DNA of 64,000 nt from CAVVYJ01 sp963752495 (GTDB lineage: Bacteria > Pseudomonadota > Gammaproteobacteria > Burkholderiales > Methylophilaceae): contig CAVVYJ010000002.1 of NCBI GenBank assembly GCA_963752495.1, forward strand, positions 996,208-1,060,207. Direction: 5' to 3'. The notes beneath the pieces were generated by a model that saw only the letters and a program-made list of their open reading frames with translations, did no database searches and had not been told where the DNA came from. Below, in pieces: positions 1 to 9,196 of the stretch; within the stretch, counting starts at the first letter, position 1, and every line of letters starts with the position of its first letter. Position numbers and translations under genes: made by a program.

Positions 1-1152
1 CACCCAGTACGTACTACCATCGCAGAAATGGGGCCGCTGTTATTGGCACGCATGCTTAATTTGAATGATGTGCAGGGCGGCGTACTCAATTCCATTTTTA
101 AAATTGCTGATGACAAAGGCTGGTTGTTGCTGGATTTAAAAGATTTGCGTGCGATGTCGCAGCATGCGGCAGAGCATTCTGCAGAGTATCAAACTGAATA
201 TGGCAATATCTCCGCCGCCAGCGTGGGTGCGTTACAGCGTGCTTTGTTGCAGGTAGAAACAGAAGGCGGAGATGTGCTTTTTGGCGAGCCAGCACTTAAT
301 TTGGATGATTTGTTGCAAACCGACAGTCAGGGTCGTGGTGTCATTAACATTTTGGCATCAGACCGCTTATTCAATTCACCGCGCGTATATGCCACGTTGC
401 TATTGAGTTTGCTTTCCGATTTGTATGAAAAACTGCCTGAAGTTGGCGATTTGGAAAAACCAAAACTGGTATTTTTCTTTGATGAAGCACATTTGCTTTT
501 TACTGATGCTCCGCAAGTGTTGATGACAAAGATCGAACAAGTGATTCGTTTGATTCGCTCTAAGGGTGTTGGCGTATATTTTGTGAGTCAGAACCCATTG
601 GATATTCCTGATATTGTACTTGGCCAGCTAGGTAACCGTGTGCAGCATGCATTACGCGCCTTTACGCCGCGCGACCAAAAAGCGGTTAAATCTGCGGCGG
701 AAACCTTTAGAACAAATCCCAAAGTAGATGTTGCGACTGCAATTACAGAGCTTGGTGTCGGTGAGGCGCTCGTCTCATTTTTGGATGAAAAAGGCATTCC
801 AACACCAGTTGAGCGCACGTTTATTTGTCCGCCACAAAGTCGTATTGGGCCAGCCACCGATGCTGAGCGTGCCGCTGTAATCAGTAATTCGATTGTCCGT
901 GGTGTATATGAAAAAGAGGTGGATCGCGAATCAGCATATGAAGTGCTCACCAAGCGCGCGGCAGAATCTGCAACGCAAGTCGAGGAAGATAAAGGCTTTG
1001 ATTGGGGTGGCATGCTTGGTGGTGGCAAAAAATCGAGTCGTTCCGATACTATTCTAGAATCTGCTGCCAAATCTGCTGCACGTTCTATTGGCTCACAACT
1101 TGGGCGCAGCATCATTCGTGGTGTGCTAGGCTCTATTCTAGGCAAGCGCTAA
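1..1152 (+). CDS. HerA-like helicase/ATPase (DUF853 family), C-terminal part
   Basis: The reading frame is open from base 1, so the gene starts outside the window and the first visible ATG (28) is internal. The visible 383 codons are the C-terminal half of a DUF853/YjgR-type protein, a HerA/FtsK-related P-loop ATPase presumed to act on DNA. A Walker B-like stretch (VFFFDEAHLLF, around 470-500) is followed by an FVSQNP sensor-like stretch (around 580-600). The Walker A motif must lie upstream of the window. The tail is rich in Gly, Ser and Ala and ends with RSIIRGVLGSILGKR, as is usual for the family. The stop is three bases before the fhs start, so the two may be cotranscribed, but no functional link is evident. 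The family call is firm; the cellular role is poorly known. Confidence 0.85.
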   Translation, partial: HPVRTTIAEMGPLLLARMLNLNDVQGGVLNSIFKIADDKGWLLLDLKDLRAMSQHAAEHSAEYQTEYGNISAASVGALQRALLQVETEGGDVLFGEPALNLDDLLQTDSQGRGVINILASDRLFNSPRVYATLLLSLLSDLYEKLPEVGDLEKPKLVFFFDEAHLLFTDAPQVLMTKIEQVIRLIRSKGVGVYFVSQNPLDIPDIVLGQLGNRVQHALRAFTPRDQKAVKSAAETFRTNPKVDVATAITELGVGEALVSFLDEKGIPTPVERTFICPPQSRIGPATDAERAAVISNSIVRGVYEKEVDRESAYEVLTKRAAESATQVEEDKGFDWGGMLGGGKKSSRSDTILESAAKSAARSIGSQLGRSIIRGVLGSILGKR

Positions 1153-1155
1153 TCT

Positions 1156-2814
1156 ATGTTGAGTGACATCGAAATTGCGCAAGCAGCACAGCTAAAGCCA
1201 ATTTCAGATGTTGCAAAAAAACTTGATATCGCTGCTGAAGATTTGATTCCATACGGCCACTATATGGCCAAACTCAGTCCCGCGTGCATCGCTAAAGTTC
1301 AAAACAGACCCAATGGCAAATTGGTGCTAGTCACCGCCATAAGCCCTACGCCAGCTGGGGAGGGCAAGACAACGACAACCATTGGCCTTGCAGATGCACT
1401 CAATCATATCGGTGAAAAAGCTGTTGTTTGTATCCGAGAGCCCTCTTTAGGGCCAGTATTTGGCCTTAAGGGCGGGGCTACGGGTGGCGGCTATGCGCAA
1501 GTTGTGCCTATGGAGAATATCAACCTGCATTTTACTGGTGATTTTCACGCAATTACGGCAGCCAATAATCTGCTGGCAGCATTGGTCGACAATCATATTC
1601 ATCAGGGTAACCAGCTTGATATTGATGTTAAATCAATCAGTTGGCGACGTTGCATGGATATGAATGACCGCGCTTTGCGTCGGGCGACACTTCACCAGCA
1701 GCGGCACGAAACTGAAACGGGTTTTGATATTACGGTCGCATCGGAAGTGATGGCAATTTTTTGCTTAGCGGAAAATCTGGAAGATTTAAAAGTGCGTTTA
1801 GGTGAAATTCAGGTTGCAAAAAATATGGCTGGAAAACCAATACTGGCGAGGACATTGCTGGCGAATGGCGCAATGACTGCGCTATTGAAGGATGCGTTTC
1901 AGCCTAATATTGTGCAAACACTGGAACATACACCTGCAATTATTCATGGCGGACCTTTTGCCAATATTGCCCATGGTTGCAACTCGGTTGTGGCGACAAA
2001 GGCCGCGTTAAAATTTGCAGATTATGTGATAACCGAGGCGGGTTTTGGTGCTGATTTGGGCGCGGAAAAGTTCTTCGATATCAAATGCCGTAAAGCGAAT
2101 CTGCAACCCGATGTGGTCGTGATTGTTGCGACTATTCGCGCCTTAAAGTACCACGGCGGTGCAGAATTGAAAGAGTTAAGTATTGAAAATATAAACTTTT
2201 TATTAAATGGAATCAATAATATAAAAAGACATATTAATAATCTACATGAGAATTTCGGCGTGCAAGTGGTTGTGGCTATTAATCACTTTACGCAAGATAC
2301 GGAGCTTGAGCTTGAAACGCTTAAAAAGGCGGTGGAGGCACTTGGGAGTACGGCGCTAGTTTGTAAACACTGGGCTGATGGTGGCGCAGGTGCGACGGAA
2401 CTCGCACAAGAAGTAGTGCGCGTGCTAAAGAGCAAGCAATCTCAGTTTAGACTATTGTATCCAGATAATATTGACTTGCTTGGGAAACTAGAAACAATTG
2501 CGACAAAAATCTATGGAGCTGCCAAGGTGGAGTTAAGCGCTATGGCGGCTCAGCAAATGAGTTTTCTTAATCAAGAATATAGCGACTTTCCGGTTTGTAT
2601 TGCGAAAACCCAATATTCTTTTTCATCTGATCCAACATTGCGTAATGCGCCTAGTGGACATGTGTTACAGGTACGTGAATTGCGCTTATCACGAGGTGCG
2701 GGTTTTATTGTAGCGATTTGCGGAGACATAATGACAATGCCAGGCTTACCTAGAGTTCCTGCCAGTGAACGTATAGATGTTGATATTGCTGGAAAAATTA
2801 CAGGTTTAAGTTAG
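1156..2814 (+). CDS. fhs: Formate-tetrahydrofolate ligase
   Basis: Cytoplasmic enzyme that joins formate to tetrahydrofolate with ATP to give 10-formyl-THF, linking formate to C1 assimilation and purine synthesis. The protein has 552 residues, the usual length. The P-loop TPAGEGKTTTT is at residues 65-75 and is followed by the family signature IREPSLGPVFGLKGGATGGG (about 95-114). The C-terminal motif GDIMTMPGLPRVPASE is intact. The ATG at 1156 sits three bases after the preceding stop. In a methylotroph this enzyme would run beside the formaldehyde and formate oxidation routes, which fits the suggested host but does not prove it. The frame is unbroken. Confidence 0.96.
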   Translation: MLSDIEIAQAAQLKPISDVAKKLDIAAEDLIPYGHYMAKLSPACIAKVQNRPNGKLVLVTAISPTPAGEGKTTTTIGLADALNHIGEKAVVCIREPSLGPVFGLKGGATGGGYAQVVPMENINLHFTGDFHAITAANNLLAALVDNHIHQGNQLDIDVKSISWRRCMDMNDRALRRATLHQQRHETETGFDITVASEVMAIFCLAENLEDLKVRLGEIQVAKNMAGKPILARTLLANGAMTALLKDAFQPNIVQTLEHTPAIIHGGPFANIAHGCNSVVATKAALKFADYVITEAGFGADLGAEKFFDIKCRKANLQPDVVVIVATIRALKYHGGAELKELSIENINFLLNGINNIKRHINNLHENFGVQVVVAINHFTQDTELELETLKKAVEALGSTALVCKHWADGGAGATELAQEVVRVLKSKQSQFRLLYPDNIDLLGKLETIATKIYGAAKVELSAMAAQQMSFLNQEYSDFPVCIAKTQYSFSSDPTLRNAPSGHVLQVRELRLSRGAGFIVAICGDIMTMPGLPRVPASERIDVDIAGKITGLS

Positions 2815-2815
2815 T

Positions 2816-3376
2816 TTGTATACCATTGAAAAAGCAGGTGTTGCCGAGCAAACCATTACGAAGTCTAAATTTTTAGCGTGGGCAGCACATTGCCAATCAG
2901 AGCGTGAAGTGATGGCTTTTTTACGCTCTATTGCAACGCAACATCAAACAGCTAGCCATTTGGCCTATGCATTCCGCATTAAAACACCCGATGGCATTAT
3001 TCCAAGATTTTCTGATGCAGGTGAACCGTCTGGCACTGCAGGTAAGCCTATTCTACAAATGTTGGAAGGGCGTGATTTGATTAATGTCTGTGTGGGTGTA
3101 ATACGTTATTATGGTGGAGTGAATTTAGGCACTGGTGGCCTTGCACGAGCTTATGGAGGCACAGCGCGCATGGCGCTAGATGCCGCTAAAACGGAACCTT
3201 ACGTAGAAATGCAAGAGATTAAATTGACGATTCAATATAACCGTGTGGATGAATTAAACAGGGCGGTGACCCAACTAAAGGGTAAAATCCTTGATAAATC
3301 ATTTGCAGAAGCCGTGCATGTGAAAATTAGCTTGCCTGCGCTTGAAACGCAAGCATTAATGGACAGGTTTGGTTAA
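2816..3376 (+). CDS. IMPACT/YigZ family protein
   Basis: 186 residues with the UPF0029/IMPACT N-terminal fold: HLAYAFRI near residue 49, then FSDAGEPSGTAGKPIL and VIRYYGGVNLGTGGLARAYG, followed by a short C-terminal DUF1949-like ferredoxin-fold domain. The start is TTG at 2816, one base after the fhs stop; no ATG lies close enough to keep the conserved N-terminus. Homologues bind ribosomes or nucleic acid and are linked to translation control, but the bacterial role is not settled. It is tightly placed between fhs and the next gene (three bases), so it is probably in the same transcript. Confidence 0.9.
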   Translation: MYTIEKAGVAEQTITKSKFLAWAAHCQSEREVMAFLRSIATQHQTASHLAYAFRIKTPDGIIPRFSDAGEPSGTAGKPILQMLEGRDLINVCVGVIRYYGGVNLGTGGLARAYGGTARMALDAAKTEPYVEMQEIKLTIQYNRVDELNRAVTQLKGKILDKSFAEAVHVKISLPALETQALMDRFG

Positions 3377-3379
3377 ATA

Positions 3380-4393
3380 ATGACGCAAAAAAAACAATTC
3401 AATAAATTCGATATCGCCGCATGGGTTTTGATGGGGTTGGCCATGCTGTTTGTGCTGCAGTTTCATCTGCTGCCAGGACTGCTTGCAGGCTTATTAGTGT
3501 TCGAGTTGGTGCATATCATTTCGCCCTATATTGCGCGGAGATTGCCAGGCAAGGTCGCAAAATTGGTTGCAGTGGGCTTATTAGCGGCAATAGTTGTGGG
3601 TTTGCTAATGCTGATTGGAACTGGTTTGGCAGCTTTCTTCAGGTCAGACTCAGGCAGTCTGACTAGTTTAATCGCACAAATGGCGCAGATTGTGGAAGAC
3701 TCAAGAAAAATTTTACCTATCTGGATTGATTCGCGACTGCCAGATGATGCTTTAGCATTACAGCAGGCGGTAACACAATGGCTACGGGATCACTCAACTG
3801 ATTTACAATTTGTAGGCAAAGAGGCTGGGCGCCATGCAGTACATATCCTGATTGCGATGATTATTGGCGGGATGTTGGCATTGCGCGAAGTGGTTTCTGC
3901 AGACCGTTACAAACCCTTTGCAAGCGCCTTGGTAAAGCGCATCACGCTTTTTGGCAATGCTTTTAGAAACATCGTATTTGCACAAGTGCGTATCTCTGCC
4001 ATCAACGCTGTTTTTACTGGCATCTACCTTGCAATCGTATTGCCTTTAATGGGCGTGCATTTGCCTTTTACCAAGACTATGATCGCGATTACTTTTATTG
4101 TGGGGTTGTTGCCGGTAGTAGGTAACCTAATTTCAAACGCAGTGATTGTGGTGGTGAGCATGAGCCACTCGCTTGCAATTGCGCTTGGGTCGCTACTATT
4201 TTTAGTGGTGATTCATAAACTAGAATATTTTTTAAATGCGCGTATTGTGGGCGGGCAGATTCGTGCATTCGCTTGGGAGCTACTCATCGCTATGACATTG
4301 ATGGAAGCCGCTTTTGGCATCGCCGGAGTTGTTGCTGCGCCGATATACTACGCCTACATCAAAAGCGAGCTAAGAGATCATGACTTAGTTTGA
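3380..4393 (+). CDS. AI-2E family transporter (PerM/YdgG-like membrane protein)
   Basis: 337 residues, mostly hydrophobic, with the family layout: two to three N-terminal membrane segments, a polar central stretch (about residues 85-150), then a block of helices with GLLPVVGNLISNAVIVVV and VIHKLEYFLNARIVG, the latter being the conserved family signature. Members export AI-2 or other small molecules, or act as Na+/H+ antiporters; the substrate here cannot be read from sequence. The last nine bases overlap the convergent M48 protease gene. Confidence 0.88.
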   Translation: MTQKKQFNKFDIAAWVLMGLAMLFVLQFHLLPGLLAGLLVFELVHIISPYIARRLPGKVAKLVAVGLLAAIVVGLLMLIGTGLAAFFRSDSGSLTSLIAQMAQIVEDSRKILPIWIDSRLPDDALALQQAVTQWLRDHSTDLQFVGKEAGRHAVHILIAMIIGGMLALREVVSADRYKPFASALVKRITLFGNAFRNIVFAQVRISAINAVFTGIYLAIVLPLMGVHLPFTKTMIAITFIVGLLPVVGNLISNAVIVVVSMSHSLAIALGSLLFLVVIHKLEYFLNARIVGGQIRAFAWELLIAMTLMEAAFGIAGVVAAPIYYAYIKSELRDHDLV

Positions 4394-5367
4394 TTTGTAA
4401 AAACGCGTTTCAAGAGTTTTACCAGCTTTTACATTATCCAAACTACTACCAACGCTGTCCCCAAGTTTAGCTAAACGCTCATCAGGGTGCGGGTGCGTTT
4501 TATATAGCAAAGCGACACTATTGTCTGATTTGTTCGTATGCCCGATAGTTTGTAGTACCTCAGGCAAGCCAAAGGCATCATAACCGGCACGCGCTGCCAG
4601 TACTAGACCCATACGATCTGCTTCAAATTCTGCATCTTTGTCCAAACTACGCGCACTTATTTCTGCACCATTACTGATTACTTTTTTTGCTAATTTATCT
4701 TTTTTGCCAAGTTTATCTGTAATCCAGCTGGTGCCTGCATTGAGTAGCTGTTGTTTTTGCAGAACCTTGAGTTGATGTTTTTTGACGATATGTGCAATTT
4801 CATGGCCCAAAACCCCGGCTAACTGCGCCTCGTTTTCCAGTTTCTGGTACAAGCCTTTGGTAATCAGTACATAGCCACCAGGTGCGGCAAAAGCATTTAA
4901 ATCAGTGCTTTCTATCACCCCAAATTTCCAAGGTAAATCAGGGCGTTCAGATTGGCTTGCCACCCAACGTCCGACTTGATTTACATACTTTTGCAGTGAT
5001 TCGTCTTTAACCAGTGGTGCGGCGCCTAGAATGCTGCCAGTAATTTCACGTCCAATTAAAATTTCTTCATCACGACTGGGTTTTTTCCAGTTAATCTCTT
5101 GTTTGGGTTGCTCTGCCGGTTTAGTTGGCTCTGCAGTTTTTGCTGGCTCTGTTGCTGCCGGTGTGCTGGCAGCAGCGGTTGGCGTTGCAGCAGTTTCAGC
5201 TGGGGCGGGTTGGCTGCAGGCGCTTTTTCGTCACCTTTAATATCGCTCACTTGCTTATCAATTTCTTGTTTTGCGGCATCTTCCAACACTTTACCCAAAT
5301 CAAGCGCATAACTTTGTGCACTAAAAACGCCCGCTATTATTAACAAACCTATCAATAGACGATTCAT
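4385..5367 (-). CDS. Periplasmic M48 family zinc metalloprotease, frameshifted near 5212
   Basis: The protein is split over two reading frames. The first (from ATG 5367) gives a signal peptide (LLIGLLIIAGVFSAQSYA) and a short coiled stretch. The second, from about 5210 down, gives an Ala/Pro/Thr/Glu-rich linker, then SRDEEILIGREITGSILGAAPLV, and the peptidase core with HEIAHIVKKH (the HExxH zinc site) and a downstream EFEADRMG glutamate ligand motif. The join lies in a C-rich run (about 5205-5222), typical of a sequencing indel. Read through the shift it is a normal BepA/LoiP-like M48 protease of about 325 residues. It overlaps the upstream SH3 gene by one base (TAATG), so the two are translationally coupled. 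Confidence 0.85.
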
Positions 5368-5849
5368 TATTTAGCTCCTTTGAAGTAAGCTAAGCTAGTT
5401 TTGCTCAAACCCCCGGCACTGGCAAAGCGTTCGCCATCGGCAGCAGTTTGCATGTGACTTTCCATTTTTTTCATTTCTTCTTCATTAAATTTGGCAGCTT
5501 TCAGCTCTTCTGCGCTTAAGCCGCGGATACCTGTAGTAGAAACTACTTTGCCCGTACCAGCACGGCCACTGGCGACGTCAATTGCACCCCCAACAGCATT
5601 GTTGCTAGAGGCGCCACCACGTTTGACTGAAAGCAGACGAACCCAGCCAGCCGTTTTTTTACTTTTTATTTGTAGCCAAGCACCTTTTTTACTCAAAATA
5701 TCCACGCTGTCACCTTTGTTCAAGACGCCAGTTGTTTTGGCATCCGCAAAAGGTTCAGCACGTACACTGTCGGCTTTTAAAGCTGTCCCGGCCTCGCCAG
5801 CCAATGCTATGAGAGGGGCTAGCAAAAACAGTAATAATATATTTTTCAT
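5367..5849 (-). CDS. Secreted SH3-domain protein
   Basis: 160 residues. A signal peptide (residues 1-17, LLLFLLAPLIALAGEA) is followed by a bacterial SH3 domain (about 25-75: VRAEPFADAKTTGVLNKGDSVDILSKKGAWLQIKS in part, then WVRLLSV) and a Gly/Ala-rich then charged C-terminal part. Such periplasmic SH3 domains bind cell-wall peptides or partner proteins. The stop codon is fused to the start of the M48 protease, so the two probably work together at the envelope. The C-terminal 80 residues match no domain that I recognise. Confidence 0.82.
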   Translation of the reverse strand: MKNILLLFLLAPLIALAGEAGTALKADSVRAEPFADAKTTGVLNKGDSVDILSKKGAWLQIKSKKTAGWVRLLSVKRGGASSNNAVGGAIDVASGRAGTGKVVSTTGIRGLSAEELKAAKFNEEEMKKMESHMQTAADGERFASAGGLSKTSLAYFKGAK

Positions 5850-5873
5850 GCGTAATCCTTAAATTCCAAATTT

Positions 5874-7571
5874 TCAAACCAAAGTATCTTCGTGTTCAAG
5901 TTTAATCACCGCTTGTGCAAAAATCGTTCGCCATTGCGAAGCCAGCGTGGCATTTGCACCAAGATTGCCGATAAGCTTTCCATCATGCGTGGTATAACGT
6001 GTTCCTGTACCTTTTGGTAGACCTAAATCTTCAACTAAAGTTGATAATTGTTTAATTATATTTTGTGCATCCTGCATCGCGGCGGTTGCATACTCCGGTT
6101 TGTCCTCAGCGTAAATCCAGCTCACTACCAGCATGTCGCCGAACAATCCCCAAATACCACTTTGCGTGCCATGGATAAATTCGATGCTATTTGGAGTATG
6201 GCTGGTCAGTTCTATGCTACGCCTAAGTTTTTTTAGCAAAGTGTCATCTAAAGGTTCTTGGCTTTCTACCAAAATCGGCATCATAAGCACCGCGTTGGTG
6301 TCTGAATCGGACTTTACGCCGAATGCTAACCAGCGCTGCAGTGCACGGTCATTGGCGAGGGCATATATTTTGGCGATAGCAAACAACGCCAATGCCCATA
6401 AAATAGGTGCTGTGAGGTCAAGATAGCTATTTGTAAAATTGATAACTAGATAAGACAGGATTAATAAACCAATCTGGCTGCGAGTGAAAACTGTGTTGAG
6501 TTTATCGCGATCGACATTGAAGTAAAAAGCCAGCGTTGTACCCCAAATCAGCAGCAAGCTTAGCAAAATGTATGGAATCTTGCCGCGCCAGACTTTTAGG
6601 TAATCCCCATGCTTGACGTTATCAATAGCGGTGGCCAAGATTTCGACCCCTGGAAACTGCTTATCCATCGCAGTGGCTTTAATATCAAACAACCCTGGTG
6701 CGGTAGATCCGATGATGACGATCTTATTGGCAAATTCATCTTGCGGGCGTTTTTTGTTTTTGCTGGCCAAGTCTGTAAACACATCGCTAAAGCTCGCGTA
6801 ATGGTAGCTAAATGGTTTTCCACGCCAGTTAATCAGCATGTTGTGAGGTGTTTTTTCTGTATTTTCTGCGTTTGAAAATTTCGCCACAACTAAGGGCAGG
6901 GCAGGCAAGCGCCAGCCAGCATCGTTATGCAGCATGCGGTATTCGCGCACAATACCATCACTATCCGGATACACATTATGTGTGCCCACACGGTTAGCTT
7001 TAAGTGCGCCTGCAAAGTGCGGTAATACGGCAGCGATGGTTGCGTTTTTATCTGCGCCAATTTCTGCAGTTAGCCCTGGAATTTGTGCGTATTTAAGCTT
7101 GCTTAAATTATCCTGAGAGGCATCAAGACGCAAAATAGGGAAAAAGCAATTATCACAAGCGGTAATCACTTCATTAAAGTAGGCATCACTATCCGGGTTA
7201 TAAATATCGGCGTCAGAAAACAGAATATCGAATACGATGGCTTTTGGGTTTTGCGCTTGTATGTTCTCTACAAATTCGCCCATCACTTGCCTAGGCCAAG
7301 GCCACCGACCATATTCCTTAGCAAAAGCAGCCAAGCTCGCTTCGTTAATATCTACAATCACAATATCTTTATCGGCTTTAGGTGCAAATATACGATGCTT
7401 CACCATGAAATCGAATGCTTTATCACGCATGCCTTCGCCACGATGGAACACGCCGGCATCCAACAATAGCAACACGGTAAATAGTGTTGCAAGGTATAGG
7501 TAAAAGTTGGTTTTGAGCTTGCGGGTTAAATTGGCAAGCCACTGGCCGATAATGAGTTTAAGTTTGATCAT
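5874..7571 (-). CDS. CHASE2-domain membrane sensor protein
   Basis: 565 residues. One N-terminal membrane segment (about 24-42) is followed by a large periplasmic CHASE2 domain (about 45-330: KDIVIVDINEASLA, GRWPWPR, FDILFSD, VGTHNVYPDSDGIVREYR, IVIIGSTAPGLFD). Three membrane helices follow (about 335-405) and then a cytoplasmic tail of about 150 residues. CHASE2 proteins usually end in a kinase, cyclase or diguanylate cyclase; this tail shows none of their motifs that I can recognise, though it could be a degenerate class III cyclase-like fold. It lies 24 bases upstream of the SH3 and M48 genes in the same direction, suggesting an envelope-sensing operon. Confidence 0.87.
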   Translation of the reverse strand: MIKLKLIIGQWLANLTRKLKTNFYLYLATLFTVLLLLDAGVFHRGEGMRDKAFDFMVKHRIFAPKADKDIVIVDINEASLAAFAKEYGRWPWPRQVMGEFVENIQAQNPKAIVFDILFSDADIYNPDSDAYFNEVITACDNCFFPILRLDASQDNLSKLKYAQIPGLTAEIGADKNATIAAVLPHFAGALKANRVGTHNVYPDSDGIVREYRMLHNDAGWRLPALPLVVAKFSNAENTEKTPHNMLINWRGKPFSYHYASFSDVFTDLASKNKKRPQDEFANKIVIIGSTAPGLFDIKATAMDKQFPGVEILATAIDNVKHGDYLKVWRGKIPYILLSLLLIWGTTLAFYFNVDRDKLNTVFTRSQIGLLILSYLVINFTNSYLDLTAPILWALALFAIAKIYALANDRALQRWLAFGVKSDSDTNAVLMMPILVESQEPLDDTLLKKLRRSIELTSHTPNSIEFIHGTQSGIWGLFGDMLVVSWIYAEDKPEYATAAMQDAQNIIKQLSTLVEDLGLPKGTGTRYTTHDGKLIGNLGANATLASQWRTIFAQAVIKLEHEDTLV

Positions 7572-7586
7572 ATTTGCTTAATTGTT

Positions 7587-8006
7587 TTATGGTTCAGGTG
7601 TTCCCGTGTCTTCCGCGCCACGTTCCAGTTCGTCGCGTGCTGCGCTGGCAAGTTTTTGGTATTTTGCCCTAAATGCATCCAGATGCTCTTCTTCCAGCTC
7701 CTCTAAGTCCAACAGTGCATTGTGCGCGCCTTTAGTTGCGCGTATAAGCTCGTCCAGCTTGACTTGTATCGCTTCAGTGTCACGATTCTGCGTGTTTTGA
7801 ATTAAAAATACCATCAAAAAAGTCACTATTGTTGTGCCGGTGTTGATGACTAATTGCCAAGTGTCGCTAAAGCCAAAAATTGGCCCGGTAATAATCCAGA
7901 TAAGAATGATTCCAACCGCAGTCGAAAATGTCCTTGGGCGGCCACTCAGGCGCGCTGTGGCCTTTGCGAAGCGTGAATACCACGAAATATTAGTCATAGC
8001 ATGCAC
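7587..8006 (-). CDS. Low-affinity iron permease family protein
   Basis: 139 residues counted from a GTG at 8006; the ATG at 7997 (MTNISWYSRFAKA) is the likelier start. Two membrane segments are visible: GIILIWIITGPIFGF and LVINTGTTIVTFLMVFLIQNTQNRD, the second being the signature of the FET4-like low-affinity iron permease family. A charged C-terminal coil (KLDELIRATKGAHNALLDLEE) follows. Most bacterial members are of unproven transport function. The stop is 15 bases before the CHASE2 start. It begins a run of six small same-strand genes reaching 10404. Confidence 0.8.
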   Translation of the reverse strand: MHAMTNISWYSRFAKATARLSGRPRTFSTAVGIILIWIITGPIFGFSDTWQLVINTGTTIVTFLMVFLIQNTQNRDTEAIQVKLDELIRATKGAHNALLDLEELEEEHLDAFRAKYQKLASAARDELERGAEDTGTPEP

Positions 8007-8429
8007 TCATTTTTTTGCAATCACGAACAGTCCTGCCACAATCAGTGTTGCGCCAAGCAAGATTCGCAAAGTGACTGCCTCTTTAAGTAGTACCCAAGCC
8101 AGTATGATGGCAATTACTACGCTACCTTTGTCTATTAATGCCACAGTGGCGACGTCACCCAATTTGAGCGCTTTGTAATAAAAAATCCATGAAAGTGCAG
8201 CGGTTAATCCGGAAAATCCTAGCCATAGATAGTTGGTTTTTTGCAAATTGCGTGCCTCAGAAGGCGCAACAAACATTGCGGCAAAAACCAGCACAAAAAC
8301 AAACACAAAAATTGTGCGAACCGTTAATCCTAATTCGCTTGAAATCCCAGTTAAACCTTGCTTGGCAATCACAGCCGTAAACCCTGCAAAAAACATCGAA
8401 ATAAAAGCATATAACACCCAGCGTTCCAT
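8007..8429 (-). CDS. EamA-family single-domain transporter
   Basis: 140 residues with five predicted membrane helices, forming one EamA/DMT repeat (MERWVLYAFISMFFAGFTAV at the start, LSWIFYYKALKLGDVA near 85, then IILAWVLLKEAVTLRILLGA). Single-repeat members probably work as dimers. The substrate is unknown. The stop abuts the GTG of the iron-permease-like gene, and the neighbouring GFA gene ends nine bases upstream. Confidence 0.85.
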   Translation of the reverse strand: MERWVLYAFISMFFAGFTAVIAKQGLTGISSELGLTVRTIFVFVFVLVFAAMFVAPSEARNLQKTNYLWLGFSGLTAALSWIFYYKALKLGDVATVALIDKGSVVIAIILAWVLLKEAVTLRILLGATLIVAGLFVIAKK

Positions 8430-8437
8430 ATTGGCTT

Positions 8438-8785
8438 TTATAAAGCGCGCCCATTAAAAAGGTTAACTTTTGCCTCGGTGACATCAAAATCATCTAAACA
8501 GCGTGCATTAATAGCAACGATACTCTCTCCCTTTGGATTGGTACCTTTGCTAAATGGCGCGCAGCCACATGTTTTGCAAAACTGGTGTTTGATTTTGTGC
8601 GTATAGAATGTGTAGGTGGAAAGCTCTGATTCTGGCGTAAGTAGCTTAAAGCTTTTTATGGGAACAGGCCAAAGCAAAGTTGCGCGCTTGCTGCAAATGG
8701 AGCAGTTGCACGACATCACGCTTTCAATTTCCCCTTTTGCTTCAAATTTCACTTTTCCGCATTGGCAACTACCGTGATATTTCAT
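8438..8785 (-). CDS. GFA/CENP-V family zinc protein
   Basis: 115 residues with the GFA fold: SCQCGKVKF (residues 6-14), CNCSICSKRA (about 27-36) and FCKTCGCAPFSKG (about 69-81). These supply the two zinc sites of the glutathione-dependent formaldehyde-activating enzyme family. Gfa itself speeds S-hydroxymethylglutathione formation; most homologues have no proven activity. A formaldehyde link would suit a methylotroph, but this short form is also very common as accessory cargo. Complete, with a clear start at 8785. Confidence 0.85.
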   Translation of the reverse strand: MKYHGSCQCGKVKFEAKGEIESVMSCNCSICSKRATLLWPVPIKSFKLLTPESELSTYTFYTHKIKHQFCKTCGCAPFSKGTNPKGESIVAINARCLDDFDVTEAKVNLFNGRAL

Positions 8786-8842
8786 AGTTTTCCTTTTGAA
8801 GTAAGACAGAAGAGCTAAATATTACACCTAAAACATCAATCT

Positions 8843-9193
8843 TTATGACACAACAATGAGCGCCAGCGCAATTGCTGCCGGTAACGCTTGAATAAAAAGA
8901 ATGCGGCGATTGGCAGTTGCTGCGCCAAATATACCCGCAATGAGGATGCAGCAAAGAAAAAACACTTGAATATTCTCAGCGCCTAAATACAGACCCCACA
9001 GCAAGCCTGCCGCCAGAAAGCCGTTATAAAGGCCTTGGTTGGCGGCGAGTACTTTGCTGGCTTTTGCTTTTTCCAGCGTTTGATTAAAAGTACGCAAGCC
9101 GAGTGGTTTATCCCAAAAAAACATCTCGAGTATAAGAAAATACAAGTGGAGCAGGGCGATTAAGGCGATGAGAATATTGGCGATAGTTGCCAT
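8843..9193 (-). CDS. DUF1304 membrane protein
   Basis: 116 residues with four hydrophobic segments. It matches the DUF1304 pattern: an N-terminal helix ending HLYFLILEMFFWDKP, then RTFNQTLEKAKASKVLAANQGLYNGFLAAGL with the conserved NQGLYN motif, and a C-terminal LPAAIALAL helix. Inner-membrane protein of unknown function. It sits three bases from the next gene on the same strand. Confidence 0.82.
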   Translation of the reverse strand: MATIANILIALIALLHLYFLILEMFFWDKPLGLRTFNQTLEKAKASKVLAANQGLYNGFLAAGLLWGLYLGAENIQVFFLCCILIAGIFGAATANRRILFIQALPAAIALALIVVS

Positions 9194-9196
9194 TTT

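Noticed and set aside
8438..8785. A formaldehyde detoxification enzyme proper (Gfa)
   Set aside because: The protein is shorter than characterised Gfa and lies among cassette-like genes; only the fold family is supported.
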